From: Pontibacter korlensis
GTDB lineage: Bacteria; Bacteroidota; Bacteroidia; Cytophagales; Hymenobacteraceae
Reading direction: 5' to 3'
Length of the DNA: 64,000 nt
NCBI RefSeq assembly: GCF_000973725.1
Contig: NZ_CP009621.1
Span: 2,818,001 to 2,882,000 of the forward strand
Below are positions 7,794 to 14,540 of this stretch, piece after piece (position 1 is the first letter of the stretch; each line of letters begins with the position of its first letter). The notes under the pieces were generated by a model. That model was given only the letters and a program-made list of their open reading frames with translations, was not told the origin of the DNA and did no database searches. The translations under genes and the position numbers were made by a program.

Positions 7794-8603
7794 CTACTTC
7801 TTCAGCGGCGAGTCTTTTTCTTTCGCCATCACGTTATATACCAGCTTATCAGCCAGGCTAGGGAAGAGTTTGTTTACCCAAACTGCTAGCTTGCCCTGCG
7901 TGGTCATTACCAAGTCGCGTTTGCGCTGAATGGTGGCTTTCAGGATGCGTTCGGCTACTTCCTCGGCACTCATCATTTTTTCTTCCTCACGTGGTGTTTC
8001 ACCTTGCTGCTGACCATTGGCGGCCAGGGCAGTGTTGCGGATGTTGGAGGCAGTAAAGCCTGGGCAGGCAAGCAGTACGTGCACCCCAGAGTGCAGCAGC
8101 TCCGTGCGCAGCGTTTCCAGGAAGCCATGCATCGCGAATTTAGAGGCAGAGTATCCCGTGCGGGCAGGTAAGCCACGGTAGCCAGCGATAGAAGAGATAC
8201 CAACGATAGATCCTTTGGCTTGCTTGATGTATGGCAGCGCATACTTCGTGCTGTACACAGTGCCCCAGAAGTTAATGTCCATCACCTTACGAATCACGTC
8301 CAGGTCCAGATCCTCAAAAAGGGCACGCATCGAAATACCGGCATTGTTGATGAGTACATCCAGACGGCCATACTTTTGTACCGTCTCCTGCACCATGCGC
8401 TGGCACTGCTCTTCCACACTTACGTCTGCTTTCACAGCCAGATTGTCGATGCCTGCTGCACTCAGCTCCTGGCTTGTCTGGTCGAGGTTCTGCTGGTTGC
8501 GGCCTGATACGGCTACTTTGGCTCCCGCATGGCCAAAAGCAAAGGCCAGTGCCTTGCCAATACCCGACGTGCCGCCGGTAATCAGCACTACTTTATTCTT
8601 CAT
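7794..8603 (-). CDS. SDR family oxidoreductase
   Basis: Classical short-chain dehydrogenase of 269 residues. Motifs: TGGTSGIG (residues 9-16) for NAD(P) binding, NNAG near 87, the active-site Ser in GISSIAG, YSASK (catalytic Tyr and Lys), and a CPGF loop. The C-terminal extension with EEVAERILKATIQRKRDLVMT is typical of DHRS7/YqjQ-like SDRs that act on lipophilic or unknown substrates. Single gene between a bidirectional terminator and the divergent rlmD; a -7-like TATCTTTG on the minus strand (8635-8642) lies about 32 bases before the ATG. Fold and cofactor use are sure, substrate is not known. Confidence 0.9.
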   Translation of the reverse strand: MKNKVVLITGGTSGIGKALAFAFGHAGAKVAVSGRNQQNLDQTSQELSAAGIDNLAVKADVSVEEQCQRMVQETVQKYGRLDVLINNAGISMRALFEDLDLDVIRKVMDINFWGTVYSTKYALPYIKQAKGSIVGISSIAGYRGLPARTGYSASKFAMHGFLETLRTELLHSGVHVLLACPGFTASNIRNTALAANGQQQGETPREEEKMMSAEEVAERILKATIQRKRDLVMTTQGKLAVWVNKLFPSLADKLVYNVMAKEKDSPLKK

Positions 8604-8729
8604 TTTTTATACTTTCTTCGACTAAAATCAGCTGCAAAGATAAATTTAATTGTTGATTGGCTAGGGAAGGAGGCGGGTTTATACTTTGGATTGATTCTCA
8701 AACACCTGCCTTATCTCCCCATATTTTTG

Positions 8730-8737
8730 TAATTTTG
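8730..8737 (+). promoter_or_regulatory. -7 promoter box for rlmD
   Basis: TAATTTTG matches TAnnTTTG and ends 7 bases before the GTG start at 8745, so transcription would begin within a few bases of the start codon. No TTTG box is present at the expected distance upstream. Confidence 0.5.
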
Positions 8738-8744
8738 CGCCACT

Positions 8745-10157
8745 GTGAGAAATAAGAGCAAGAAGAAGAAATTTGAGATACTCGAGCAAGTACGCATCGA
8801 GGAGATGGTGGCGGAGGGCAAATGCCTGGCGCGCCATAATAACATGGTGATTTTTGTGGGTGGTGTGGCCCCCGGCGACGTGGTGGACCTGCGCATAACC
8901 CGCAAAAAGAAGAGCTTTATGGAGGCTGAGGCCGTTGCTTTTCATGAGTTGTCGGAGCTGCGTGTGCAACCGTTTTGCGAGCACTTCGGCACCTGCGGCG
9001 GCTGTAAGTGGCAGCACATTGGCTATGACACACAGCTGTTCTATAAGCAGAAACAGGTAAAAGATAACCTGGAGCGCATTGCTAAGGTGCCGCTTCCGGA
9101 ATTTGATCCTATACTTGGCTCTGAGAAAACACGCTACTACCGCAATAAGCTGGAGTATACTTTCTCTAACACCAGCTGGCTTACCAAAGAGCAGATACAG
9201 TCGGGGCAGGAGTTCGACCGTAACGCTTTGGGCTTTCACATCCCAGGCCGCTTCGATAAGATCCTCGACATCAAGCATTGCTATCTGCAGCCAGATCCTT
9301 CAAACGCTATTCGTCTGGAGGTAAGGGCGTATGCTAAGCAGCACGACCTGCCGTTCTTTGACATCGTGAAGCAGGAAGGCTATATGCGCAACCTGATTAT
9401 CCGTACAGCCAATACAGGCGAGGTAATGGTGATCGTGCAGGTGTATGAAGACAGGCCGGAGGTAATGGAGGCGCTGATGCAGCACCTTGCCACGACTTTC
9501 CCGGAGATCACATCGCTGCAGTATGTTGTAAACTCCAAAGGCAACGAAACCTTCCACGACCTGGAGGTAGTGTGCTACAAAGGGTTGCCGTACATCCACG
9601 AAGATATGGAAGGCATCAAGTTCAGAGTGGGGCCAAAGTCGTTCTACCAAACCAATGCTGATCAGGCTTACGAGCTCTACAAGAAGACGCGTGAGCTGGC
9701 TAACCTGACCGGCGATGAGCTGGTGTATGACCTTTATACCGGAGCCGGTACCATTGCAAACTTTGTAGCGAAGCAGGCACGTGAAGTGATCGGTATCGAG
9801 TATGTTCCGAGCGCGATTGAGGATGCTAAGATCAACTCACAGATCAATAACATCACCAACACCACCTTCTACGCCGGTGATATGAAAGACATCTTGTCGG
9901 ATGAGCTGATCGAGCGCCACGGCAGGCCGGATGTGGTGATTACAGACCCGCCACGCGCCGGTATGCACGAAGATGTAGTGAAAAAGCTGCTGCAGGTGCA
10001 CCCGAACCGTATTGTGTACGTGAGCTGTAACCCAGCCACGCAGGCCCGCGATGTGGATTGGCTGTCAGAGAAGTATGATGTAACGCGTGTGCAGCCGGTA
10101 GATATGTTCCCGCAGACACACCACGTAGAGAATATTGTATTGTTAACAGCTAGATAG
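8745..10157 (+). CDS. rlmD: 23S rRNA (uracil-5)-methyltransferase RlmD family
   Basis: S-adenosylmethionine-dependent methyltransferase that makes 5-methyluridine in 23S rRNA (U1939 type), 470 residues. An N-terminal TRAM RNA-binding domain (about 8-68) is followed by a [4Fe-4S] cluster motif (Cys78, Cys84, Cys87 and Cys179), the QTNADQAYELY segment, the SAM-binding LYTGAGTI loop, ITDPPRAGMH, and the catalytic nucleophile Cys428 in SCNPATQARD. All key residues are present. Translation starts with GTG; the next ATG would delete most of the TRAM domain. The -7 box at 8730-8737 is so close that the message may be leaderless. RlmCD/RumA-type enzymes in Bacteroidota may act on more than one uridine. 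Confidence 0.93.
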   Translation: MRNKSKKKKFEILEQVRIEEMVAEGKCLARHNNMVIFVGGVAPGDVVDLRITRKKKSFMEAEAVAFHELSELRVQPFCEHFGTCGGCKWQHIGYDTQLFYKQKQVKDNLERIAKVPLPEFDPILGSEKTRYYRNKLEYTFSNTSWLTKEQIQSGQEFDRNALGFHIPGRFDKILDIKHCYLQPDPSNAIRLEVRAYAKQHDLPFFDIVKQEGYMRNLIIRTANTGEVMVIVQVYEDRPEVMEALMQHLATTFPEITSLQYVVNSKGNETFHDLEVVCYKGLPYIHEDMEGIKFRVGPKSFYQTNADQAYELYKKTRELANLTGDELVYDLYTGAGTIANFVAKQAREVIGIEYVPSAIEDAKINSQINNITNTTFYAGDMKDILSDELIERHGRPDVVITDPPRAGMHEDVVKKLLQVHPNRIVYVSCNPATQARDVDWLSEKYDVTRVQPVDMFPQTHHVENIVLLTAR

Positions 10158-10159
10158 AC

Positions 10160-10213
10160 ACAAGTATCAAGGCACAAGACCTTTTTAAACGAGTCCTGTG
10201 TCTTGATACTTGT
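10160..10213. repeat. Inverted repeat after rlmD, part of a local short-repeat family
   Basis: 21-bp arms (10160-10180 and 10193-10213) with two mismatches around a 12-base loop. The arm core ACAAGTATCA recurs as TGATACTTGTGTC at 10706-10718 in the next intergenic gap, with a shorter relative near 10605. The hairpin may act as a terminator for rlmD, although the following T-run is short. Confidence 0.6.
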
Positions 10214-10228
10214 ATCCTTTTAAAAGAT

Positions 10229-10597
10229 ATGGAAAACGATCCGGAACTGAATGGTAAATACCTGGGCACTATCTCAAAGGATTTTGTGGTGGTGGCCGAA
10301 ACGCTGAAGGAGGCATCGTACCAGGTGCGCAAGCGTAAGATTTCCGAGTACCCTATTTTTGTGTTCAGCCGCACACAGGTGCCGGTAGGCTCTGTATTCC
10401 TGGCCAAAGAGGAGGTAGCGCTGGACTGGCATATTAATGCCTCATACCTGGAGGACTTCGTGAACCGCCAACTGGTGGTGGAGGATAAGGTAGAGGAGTT
10501 TAAGGCTGCTTACAAAGACGCCGACGAGTTCTGCTGCCTGTTTGTAGTAGACGGGGAGTTTCAGAACTTCGTGTTCATCCCTTACCCGGAAGATTGA
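10229..10597 (+). CDS. Conserved hypothetical protein
   Basis: A 122-residue acidic soluble protein with no signal peptide, membrane segment or recognised motif. It has an alternating strand-helix pattern: an N-terminal strand (GTISKDFVVVAETLKEASYQVRKR), a middle segment (YPIFVFSRTQVPVGSVFL) and a C-terminal pair (EFCCLFVVDGEFQNFVFIPYPED). The start ATG at 10229 follows the inverted repeat that separates it from rlmD. Proteins of this appearance seem conserved in Cytophagales next to housekeeping genes (recollection, not a search). A terminator follows. Function unknown; coding status is well supported by length, codon use and position. Confidence 0.8.
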   Translation: MENDPELNGKYLGTISKDFVVVAETLKEASYQVRKRKISEYPIFVFSRTQVPVGSVFLAKEEVALDWHINASYLEDFVNRQLVVEDKVEEFKAAYKDADEFCCLFVVDGEFQNFVFIPYPED

Positions 10598-10627
10598 TTT
10601 CGGGCGTAAGACACAAGATTAAAGACA

Positions 10628-10668
10628 AAAACCCAAGGAAGCTTAGATAGCCTCTCTTGGGTTTTTTA
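10628..10668 (+). terminator. Intrinsic terminator
   Basis: Arms AAAACCCAAG (10628-10637) and CTTGGGTTTT (10655-10664) with further partial pairing inside, followed by a T-rich tail. Located 31 bases after the hypothetical gene at 10229-10597. Confidence 0.8.
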
Positions 10669-10735
10669 TTAAGGTGCCAGGAAGAAGTCCTATGCCCTTG
10701 TGTCGTGATACTTGTGTCTAAAAACGCTCCGCGTC

Positions 10736-11761
10736 TTAAAAATGGCTCCAGCCCTGTGCTTTCAGCGGGAAGACCTGTCCGGTTTTAGTAGCCAGGTTAA
10801 CGCCTTCACTTTCTTCAGTTATTTTGCCAATAATGGTGATGTCTGGGTGGTTTTTTAGCTCATCGTAGGCTGACAGGGGTACAGTAAAGAGCAATTCATA
10901 GTCTTCGCCACCGTTCATGATGCAGGTCAGTGGGTCCATGTTGAATTCCACGGCTGTCTCCAGCATCTGCGGGTCAGCAGGCAGGTTGTCTTTAAATACT
11001 GTGGCCCCTACCTTAGACTGGCTGCAGATGTGGAACAACTCTGAAGCAAGCCCGTCTGAAATATCAATCATAGAGGTTGGTTTGATGCCGCGCTCCTTCA
11101 GGTCATAAATCACATCCATACGAGCCTCAGGGCGCAATTGGCGACCCACGATGTACTGCTTGTCCTCCAACTCTGGCTGCATGTCCGGGTTAGCAATAAA
11201 TGCCTGCTTCTCCCGCTCCAGTATCTGCAAGCCCATATAGGCCGCACCTAAGTCGCCTGTTACACATACCAGGTCGTTTAGCTTAGCACCATTACGGTAC
11301 ACAAGTTGGTCTGGGGCTGCCTCGCCAAGGGCTGTAACACTAATTACCAGGCCAGCGGCAGAGGAAGTAGTGTCGCCGCCTACCAAATCCACTTTGTAGC
11401 TTTCGCAGGCCAAACGGATGCCTTCATAAAGCTCTTCCACGGCCTCTACGGTAAAGCGTGCACCAACGGCAATGTTTACGGTAATCTGCGTAGGCTTAGC
11501 ATTCATGGCAGCAATGTCTGACACATTTACAGCCACAGCCTTATAGCCCAGGTGCTTGAGAGGACAGAAGGTAAGGTCGAAGTGCACGCCTTCCAGCAGC
11601 ATATCAGACGACACTACCACTTGCTTCTCTTTTGGCTCCAGCACAGCTGCATCGTCACCAATGCCTGTGATAGTGGACTCATTACGAAGCTCGATCTTCT
11701 CTTTGATCTTCCGGATCAGGCCAAACTCGCCTACGGCACTTAAAGGAGTATATTCGCTCAT
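10736..11761 (-). CDS. thiL: Thiamine-monophosphate kinase
   Basis: Phosphorylates thiamine monophosphate to the active cofactor thiamine diphosphate with ATP in the cytoplasm. The 341-residue protein has the AIRS/PurM-like N-terminal domain (GEFGLIRKI near 11, GIGDDAAVL near 34 with metal-binding Asp, DMLLEGVHFDL near 54, AVNVSDIAAM near 77, VGGDTTSS near 125) and the C-terminal domain (SMIDISDGLASEL near 213, NGGEDYELLFTVP near 263). These are the ThiL signatures and length is standard. A -7-like TATCTTTG (minus strand, 11782-11789) stands about 20 bases before the ATG, giving a very short leader. No thiamine riboswitch is seen and no other thi gene is adjacent. Confidence 0.95.
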   Translation of the reverse strand: MSEYTPLSAVGEFGLIRKIKEKIELRNESTITGIGDDAAVLEPKEKQVVVSSDMLLEGVHFDLTFCPLKHLGYKAVAVNVSDIAAMNAKPTQITVNIAVGARFTVEAVEELYEGIRLACESYKVDLVGGDTTSSAAGLVISVTALGEAAPDQLVYRNGAKLNDLVCVTGDLGAAYMGLQILEREKQAFIANPDMQPELEDKQYIVGRQLRPEARMDVIYDLKERGIKPTSMIDISDGLASELFHICSQSKVGATVFKDNLPADPQMLETAVEFNMDPLTCIMNGGEDYELLFTVPLSAYDELKNHPDITIIGKITEESEGVNLATKTGQVFPLKAQGWSHF

Positions 11762-11927
11762 GTTCTTTCTGTTTAGGTAGGCAAAGATACGAAATAAGAA
11801 ACAGAGGTGATGTACTGGCTTATAAGCTCCTCTAACAACCTCTGCGCCTTTAGCTTGTTATCTACTGATACAGTTATCTACTCCAATGCTTTTTTAAGTA
11901 AAAAGTTGAAACTAAACAAATAAAATG

Positions 11928-11959
11928 TTTGTACATTATATGTACGTACATTAAATTTG
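11928..11959 (+). promoter_or_regulatory. Promoter with palindromic operator for nitroreductase-pirin operon
   Basis: TTTG (11928-11931), 20 nt, TAAATTTG (11952-11959) matches the Bacteroidota consensus. The whole spacer is palindromic: GTACAT-TAT-ATGTAC (11931-11945) overlaps ATGTACGTACAT (11940-11951). A repressor bound here would cover the polymerase site. GTAC half-sites are typical of HxlR/MarR-type regulators (established pattern), but no such gene is in the window. Confidence 0.75.
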
Positions 11960-12017
11960 CAGAAAGCTTCTGAAAAGCTAAAACAAAATACTGATCAACC
12001 TTAAAATAAATAAGAGA

Positions 12018-12596
12018 ATGTCTACATCTGTTGAAAATAGCATAGCCATCCACACTTTAATTGAGAATCGCTGGAGCCCGCGCGCTTTCAGCAATGAGAG
12101 CGTGAGTGACGAGCAAATGGAAGCGTTGTTTGAGGCGGCACGCTGGGCACCATCAGCTATGAACGAGCAGCCTTGGCGCTTTATATATGCCACCAAAGAG
12201 GATGAAGCAGCTTTTAAACAGCTTGCGGATTGCCTGGTGGAAGGTAACAGTTGGGCAAAGAAAGCCTCTGTGCTATTTGTTTCCATAGCTAAAAAGAGCT
12301 ACGACTTTAACGGGGATCCGAATGCCTATGCCTGGCACGACGTTGGGCTGGCTACAGGTAACTTACTGCTGCAGGCTACTGAGTTAGGTTTGCACGTACA
12401 CCTGATGGGCGGTTTTAATGCTGCTAAAGCGAAAGAGGTGCTAGGTATTCGGGAAGGCTTTGAGCCTGTTTCTATGGGTGCTGTTGGTTATGTGGGTGAT
12501 CCTGAGTCGTTGCCAGAAAACCTAAAGGCAAGAGAGATGGCTCCGCGTCAGCGCAAGCCACTGAATGAACTGGTATTTAAAGGCGAGTGGAAATAA
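12018..12596 (+). CDS. Nitroreductase family protein
   Basis: FMN-dependent oxidoreductase of 192 residues that would reduce nitro compounds, quinones or flavins with NAD(P)H. The N-terminal RWSPRAFSNESVSDEQ segment (FMN phosphate binding Arg), the EAARWAPSAMNEQPWRF motif, and the C-terminal VGYVGDPESLPENLKARE segment are all in place. Length is normal for the small NfsB/YdjA-like group. It is the first gene of a two-gene operon with a pirin gene 27 bases downstream, and is preceded by a strong promoter with an embedded palindrome, suggesting inducible expression by an electrophile or redox signal. Exact substrate unknown. Confidence 0.93.
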   Translation: MSTSVENSIAIHTLIENRWSPRAFSNESVSDEQMEALFEAARWAPSAMNEQPWRFIYATKEDEAAFKQLADCLVEGNSWAKKASVLFVSIAKKSYDFNGDPNAYAWHDVGLATGNLLLQATELGLHVHLMGGFNAAKAKEVLGIREGFEPVSMGAVGYVGDPESLPENLKAREMAPRQRKPLNELVFKGEWK

Positions 12597-12623
12597 AATA
12601 AGCAATTTCTAAAGTACAGAACT

Positions 12624-13337
12624 ATGAGCAAGAAAGTAATTCATAAAGCAAATACACGCGGCCATGCTAACCATGGCTGGCTGAACTCTCACCACACCTT
12701 CAGCTTTGCACGTTATTATAATCCTGAGCGCATGGGCTTCGGTCTGCTGCGCGTGCTGAACGATGACGTGGTGGCTCCTGGCATGGGCTTTGGGACACAC
12801 CCTCACGATAATATGGAAATCGTTTCGATTCCAATCTCAGGCTCACTAGCACACCAGGATAGCACGGGTACACAAGAGGTAATCCGCACGAACGAGGTGC
12901 AGATTATGTCGGCAGGTAGTGGACTGACGCATTCAGAATACAATGGCTCCAAAACAGAACCTGTGAACTTTTTACAGATCTGGGTGTTCCCTAAAGAGCA
13001 GGATATTGATCCGCGCTATGGCCAGAAAGCCTTTAAGCCGGAAGACCGAGAGAATAAACTGCAAACGGTTATCTCTCCTGAAAAAGACGGAGAAGCCCTT
13101 TGGATAAACCAGGATGCATGGTTTACCCTGGGCACACTGAAAAATGGCTTCTCTGAGGAGTATACATTCTATAAGCCTGGTAACGGCCTCTACGCTTTTG
13201 TGATAGATGGAGAAGTGGAAGTAGATGGAGAGAAGCTGAGCAAGCGCGACGGCATGGGCATTAGCGAGGTAGATAAAGTTTCGATCAAGGCCTCAGGTGA
13301 TGCAGAGCTGTTATTAATGGAAATTCCCATGAAATAG
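12624..13337 (+). CDS. Pirin family protein (YhaK-like)
   Basis: Cupin-type metal-binding protein of 237 residues; some members are quercetin 2,3-dioxygenases or redox sensors. N-terminal cupin residues include HTFSFARYYNPERMGFG, with GFGTHPHDNMEIVS giving the His-x-His and Glu ligands, then HSEYNGS. The shorter C-terminal cupin half matches YhaK rather than full-length human pirin (about 290 aa). It follows the nitroreductase by 27 bases and precedes a terminator, so both genes are probably one operon responding to the same signal. Function beyond metal binding is not determined. Confidence 0.92.
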   Translation: MSKKVIHKANTRGHANHGWLNSHHTFSFARYYNPERMGFGLLRVLNDDVVAPGMGFGTHPHDNMEIVSIPISGSLAHQDSTGTQEVIRTNEVQIMSAGSGLTHSEYNGSKTEPVNFLQIWVFPKEQDIDPRYGQKAFKPEDRENKLQTVISPEKDGEALWINQDAWFTLGTLKNGFSEEYTFYKPGNGLYAFVIDGEVEVDGEKLSKRDGMGISEVDKVSIKASGDAELLLMEIPMK

Positions 13338-13363
13338 ATATAGTGTTTAGTGATTTAAGTAGG

Positions 13364-13396
13364 AACCCTGGCAGATGCTGGGGTTTTTCTTTTTTA
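13364..13396 (+). terminator. Intrinsic terminator after pirin gene
   Basis: 9-bp stem with wobble pairs (13364-13372 with 13377-13385) and a long T-rich tail. It ends the nitroreductase-pirin operon and touches the stop codon of the convergent gene. Confidence 0.8.
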
Positions 13397-14092
13397 GCGC
13401 AGGTGCCGCATAATGGCATAGGGTATCGGTGCCCATACTGCAGTTCTCACGCCCATACTCTTCAGCCCTTGGTTTACCCAATTGTTGCAGTTCTTTAGAA
13501 GGTAGAATCTTCCATGAGCTTCGTAGAATGTGTCTTGGCCTGAGTAGCCGGAGCCGCTAATGTGCATATACCTCCCATTGTCTTGTTGCACAAAAGAATT
13601 ATCAATATAAGTAATCAGCTGCTGGTACTGCTCTGGTGTAATTTGCAGAGGGCGTTGCCTTTTGGTAGGAATAAGTTTGGAGCGAATATACTCCACATGC
13701 ATGGCTGTGCGGGTGGGCCAAAGAGAGGCAGTAATAGCTACACCTGGTGTTAAGTCTTTCCACTCGGGCGTTTCCATGTAAAAGCGCCGGTCGCCCCACC
13801 CGAAGGCAACATAGTAGTAAGTACTATCTACGCCACCAAAGTGGGGGAGTGGTAACTTTCTGCGCCAATCTATGTAGGCAGTGGATACAGGCACTACAAT
13901 ATCGGTATGGACGCCATTTGAGGTAATAAAAATTTCGATGTATTCTTCCTGGGGCTGTACCTGAGCGTAACCTTCGTTAACTGTTATGCTGCTCAGTAAC
14001 AGCGCTGCTAGCAGAAAAAGAACTGTTGCGCCCACTGTAGCCGCGGCTAACCAAAGTAAAAGGTCTGTTATTTTTCTTTGCACGTAACGCAT
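13394..14092 (-). CDS. TIGR02117/DUF2459 family membrane-anchored protein
   Basis: A 232-residue protein with one N-terminal transmembrane helix (about residues 8-32, DLLLWLAAATVGATVLFLLAA) and a conserved periplasmic domain containing SNGVHTDIVVPV, FGWGDRRFYMETP, and NCNNWVNQGLKSMG, features of the DUF2459 (TIGR02117) family. An upstream frame reaches 14221, but the ATG at 14092 is preferred because the extension would cross a perfect terminator hairpin (14143-14163). The Cys-Asn-Asn-Trp and His residues hint at a cysteine peptidase-like fold, and the family has been linked to urease-associated proteins, but its function is unknown. It is convergent with the pirin gene. Confidence 0.85.
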   Translation of the reverse strand: MRYVQRKITDLLLWLAAATVGATVLFLLAALLLSSITVNEGYAQVQPQEEYIEIFITSNGVHTDIVVPVSTAYIDWRRKLPLPHFGGVDSTYYYVAFGWGDRRFYMETPEWKDLTPGVAITASLWPTRTAMHVEYIRSKLIPTKRQRPLQITPEQYQQLITYIDNSFVQQDNGRYMHISGSGYSGQDTFYEAHGRFYLLKNCNNWVNQGLKSMGVRTAVWAPIPYAIMRHLR

Positions 14093-14132
14093 ACTTCTAA
14101 TTACGTGTATAGCAGCAGAAGTATATAGGGCT

Positions 14133-14358
14133 AAAAAACAAAACCCGATGCAAAGCATCGGGTCTGAGTGAAGTTTAGTTAGTTTAGTTTCGTCTTTAAT
14201 TTCGCCCCAGCTATATGCCAATGCTGGTAAAATATTTTACAGTTGTTTTGGCTGAAGATACAGGAGCATTACTCCTGTGGGCTAACTGCTGGTGCAAACC
14301 TGCAGCTGCGATTTGTTTTCAACGATAGGTAGGGCGAAAGGAAACCCGAATCAGGTTT
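14133..14358 (-). ncRNA. Candidate small RNA or attenuated leader upstream of the DUF2459 gene
   Basis: On the minus strand, a -7 box TACCTTTG (14365-14372) is followed by about 200 noncoding bases ending in a perfect 9-bp hairpin (14143-14151/14155-14163) and a T-run. Inside are hairpins GAAACC/GGTTTC (about 14341-14360) and ACAGGAG/CTCCTGT (about 14262-14281). The segment ATTCGGGT near the 5' end could pair with the terminator arm ACCCGAT. This fits either a free-standing RNA of about 215 nt or an attenuator 40 bases before the DUF2459 start. No match to 6S RNA, tmRNA, RNase P RNA or SRP RNA was recognised. Confidence 0.4.
14227..14240. promoter_or_regulatory. Palindrome, operator candidate (copy 1)
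   Basis: GTAAAATATTTTAC, a perfect 14-bp palindrome, repeated exactly at 14370-14383. The two lie 143 bases apart between the divergent DUF2459 and M14 peptidase genes, a spacing compatible with looping by one regulator. Confidence 0.5.
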
Positions 14359-14364
14359 CTGGTG

Positions 14365-14383
14365 CAAAGGTAAAATATTTTAC
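14365..14383 (-). promoter_or_regulatory. -7 box overlapping palindrome copy 2
   Basis: TACCTTTG on the minus strand (14365-14372) directly adjoins and overlaps the second GTAAAATATTTTAC palindrome (14370-14383), which would sit in the spacer region of the promoter. The -33 position carries only a weak TTCA-like match. Confidence 0.5.
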
Positions 14384-14540
14384 GAATGTTTGAACATCTT
14401 TTACCTAATTAATAGAAAATTAAGAAACCTTTGAAGGGTATGAAAAGCTCTACATAGTAAGCTCATTTGCCATATTCACTGTTTTTGCGCAGATTGTCTG
14501 TTATTAAAGACTCCACCAAAGTTCTTATTCAGAAAAGAAG

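Noticed and set aside
10929-11780. Several 60-75 residue frames opposite thiL
   Set aside because: Antisense shadows of a well-supported gene with no family features.
14093-14221. N-terminal extension of the DUF2459 protein by 43 residues
   Set aside because: It crosses a perfect terminator hairpin and adds a hydrophilic stretch before the real membrane anchor; the ATG at 14092 is better.
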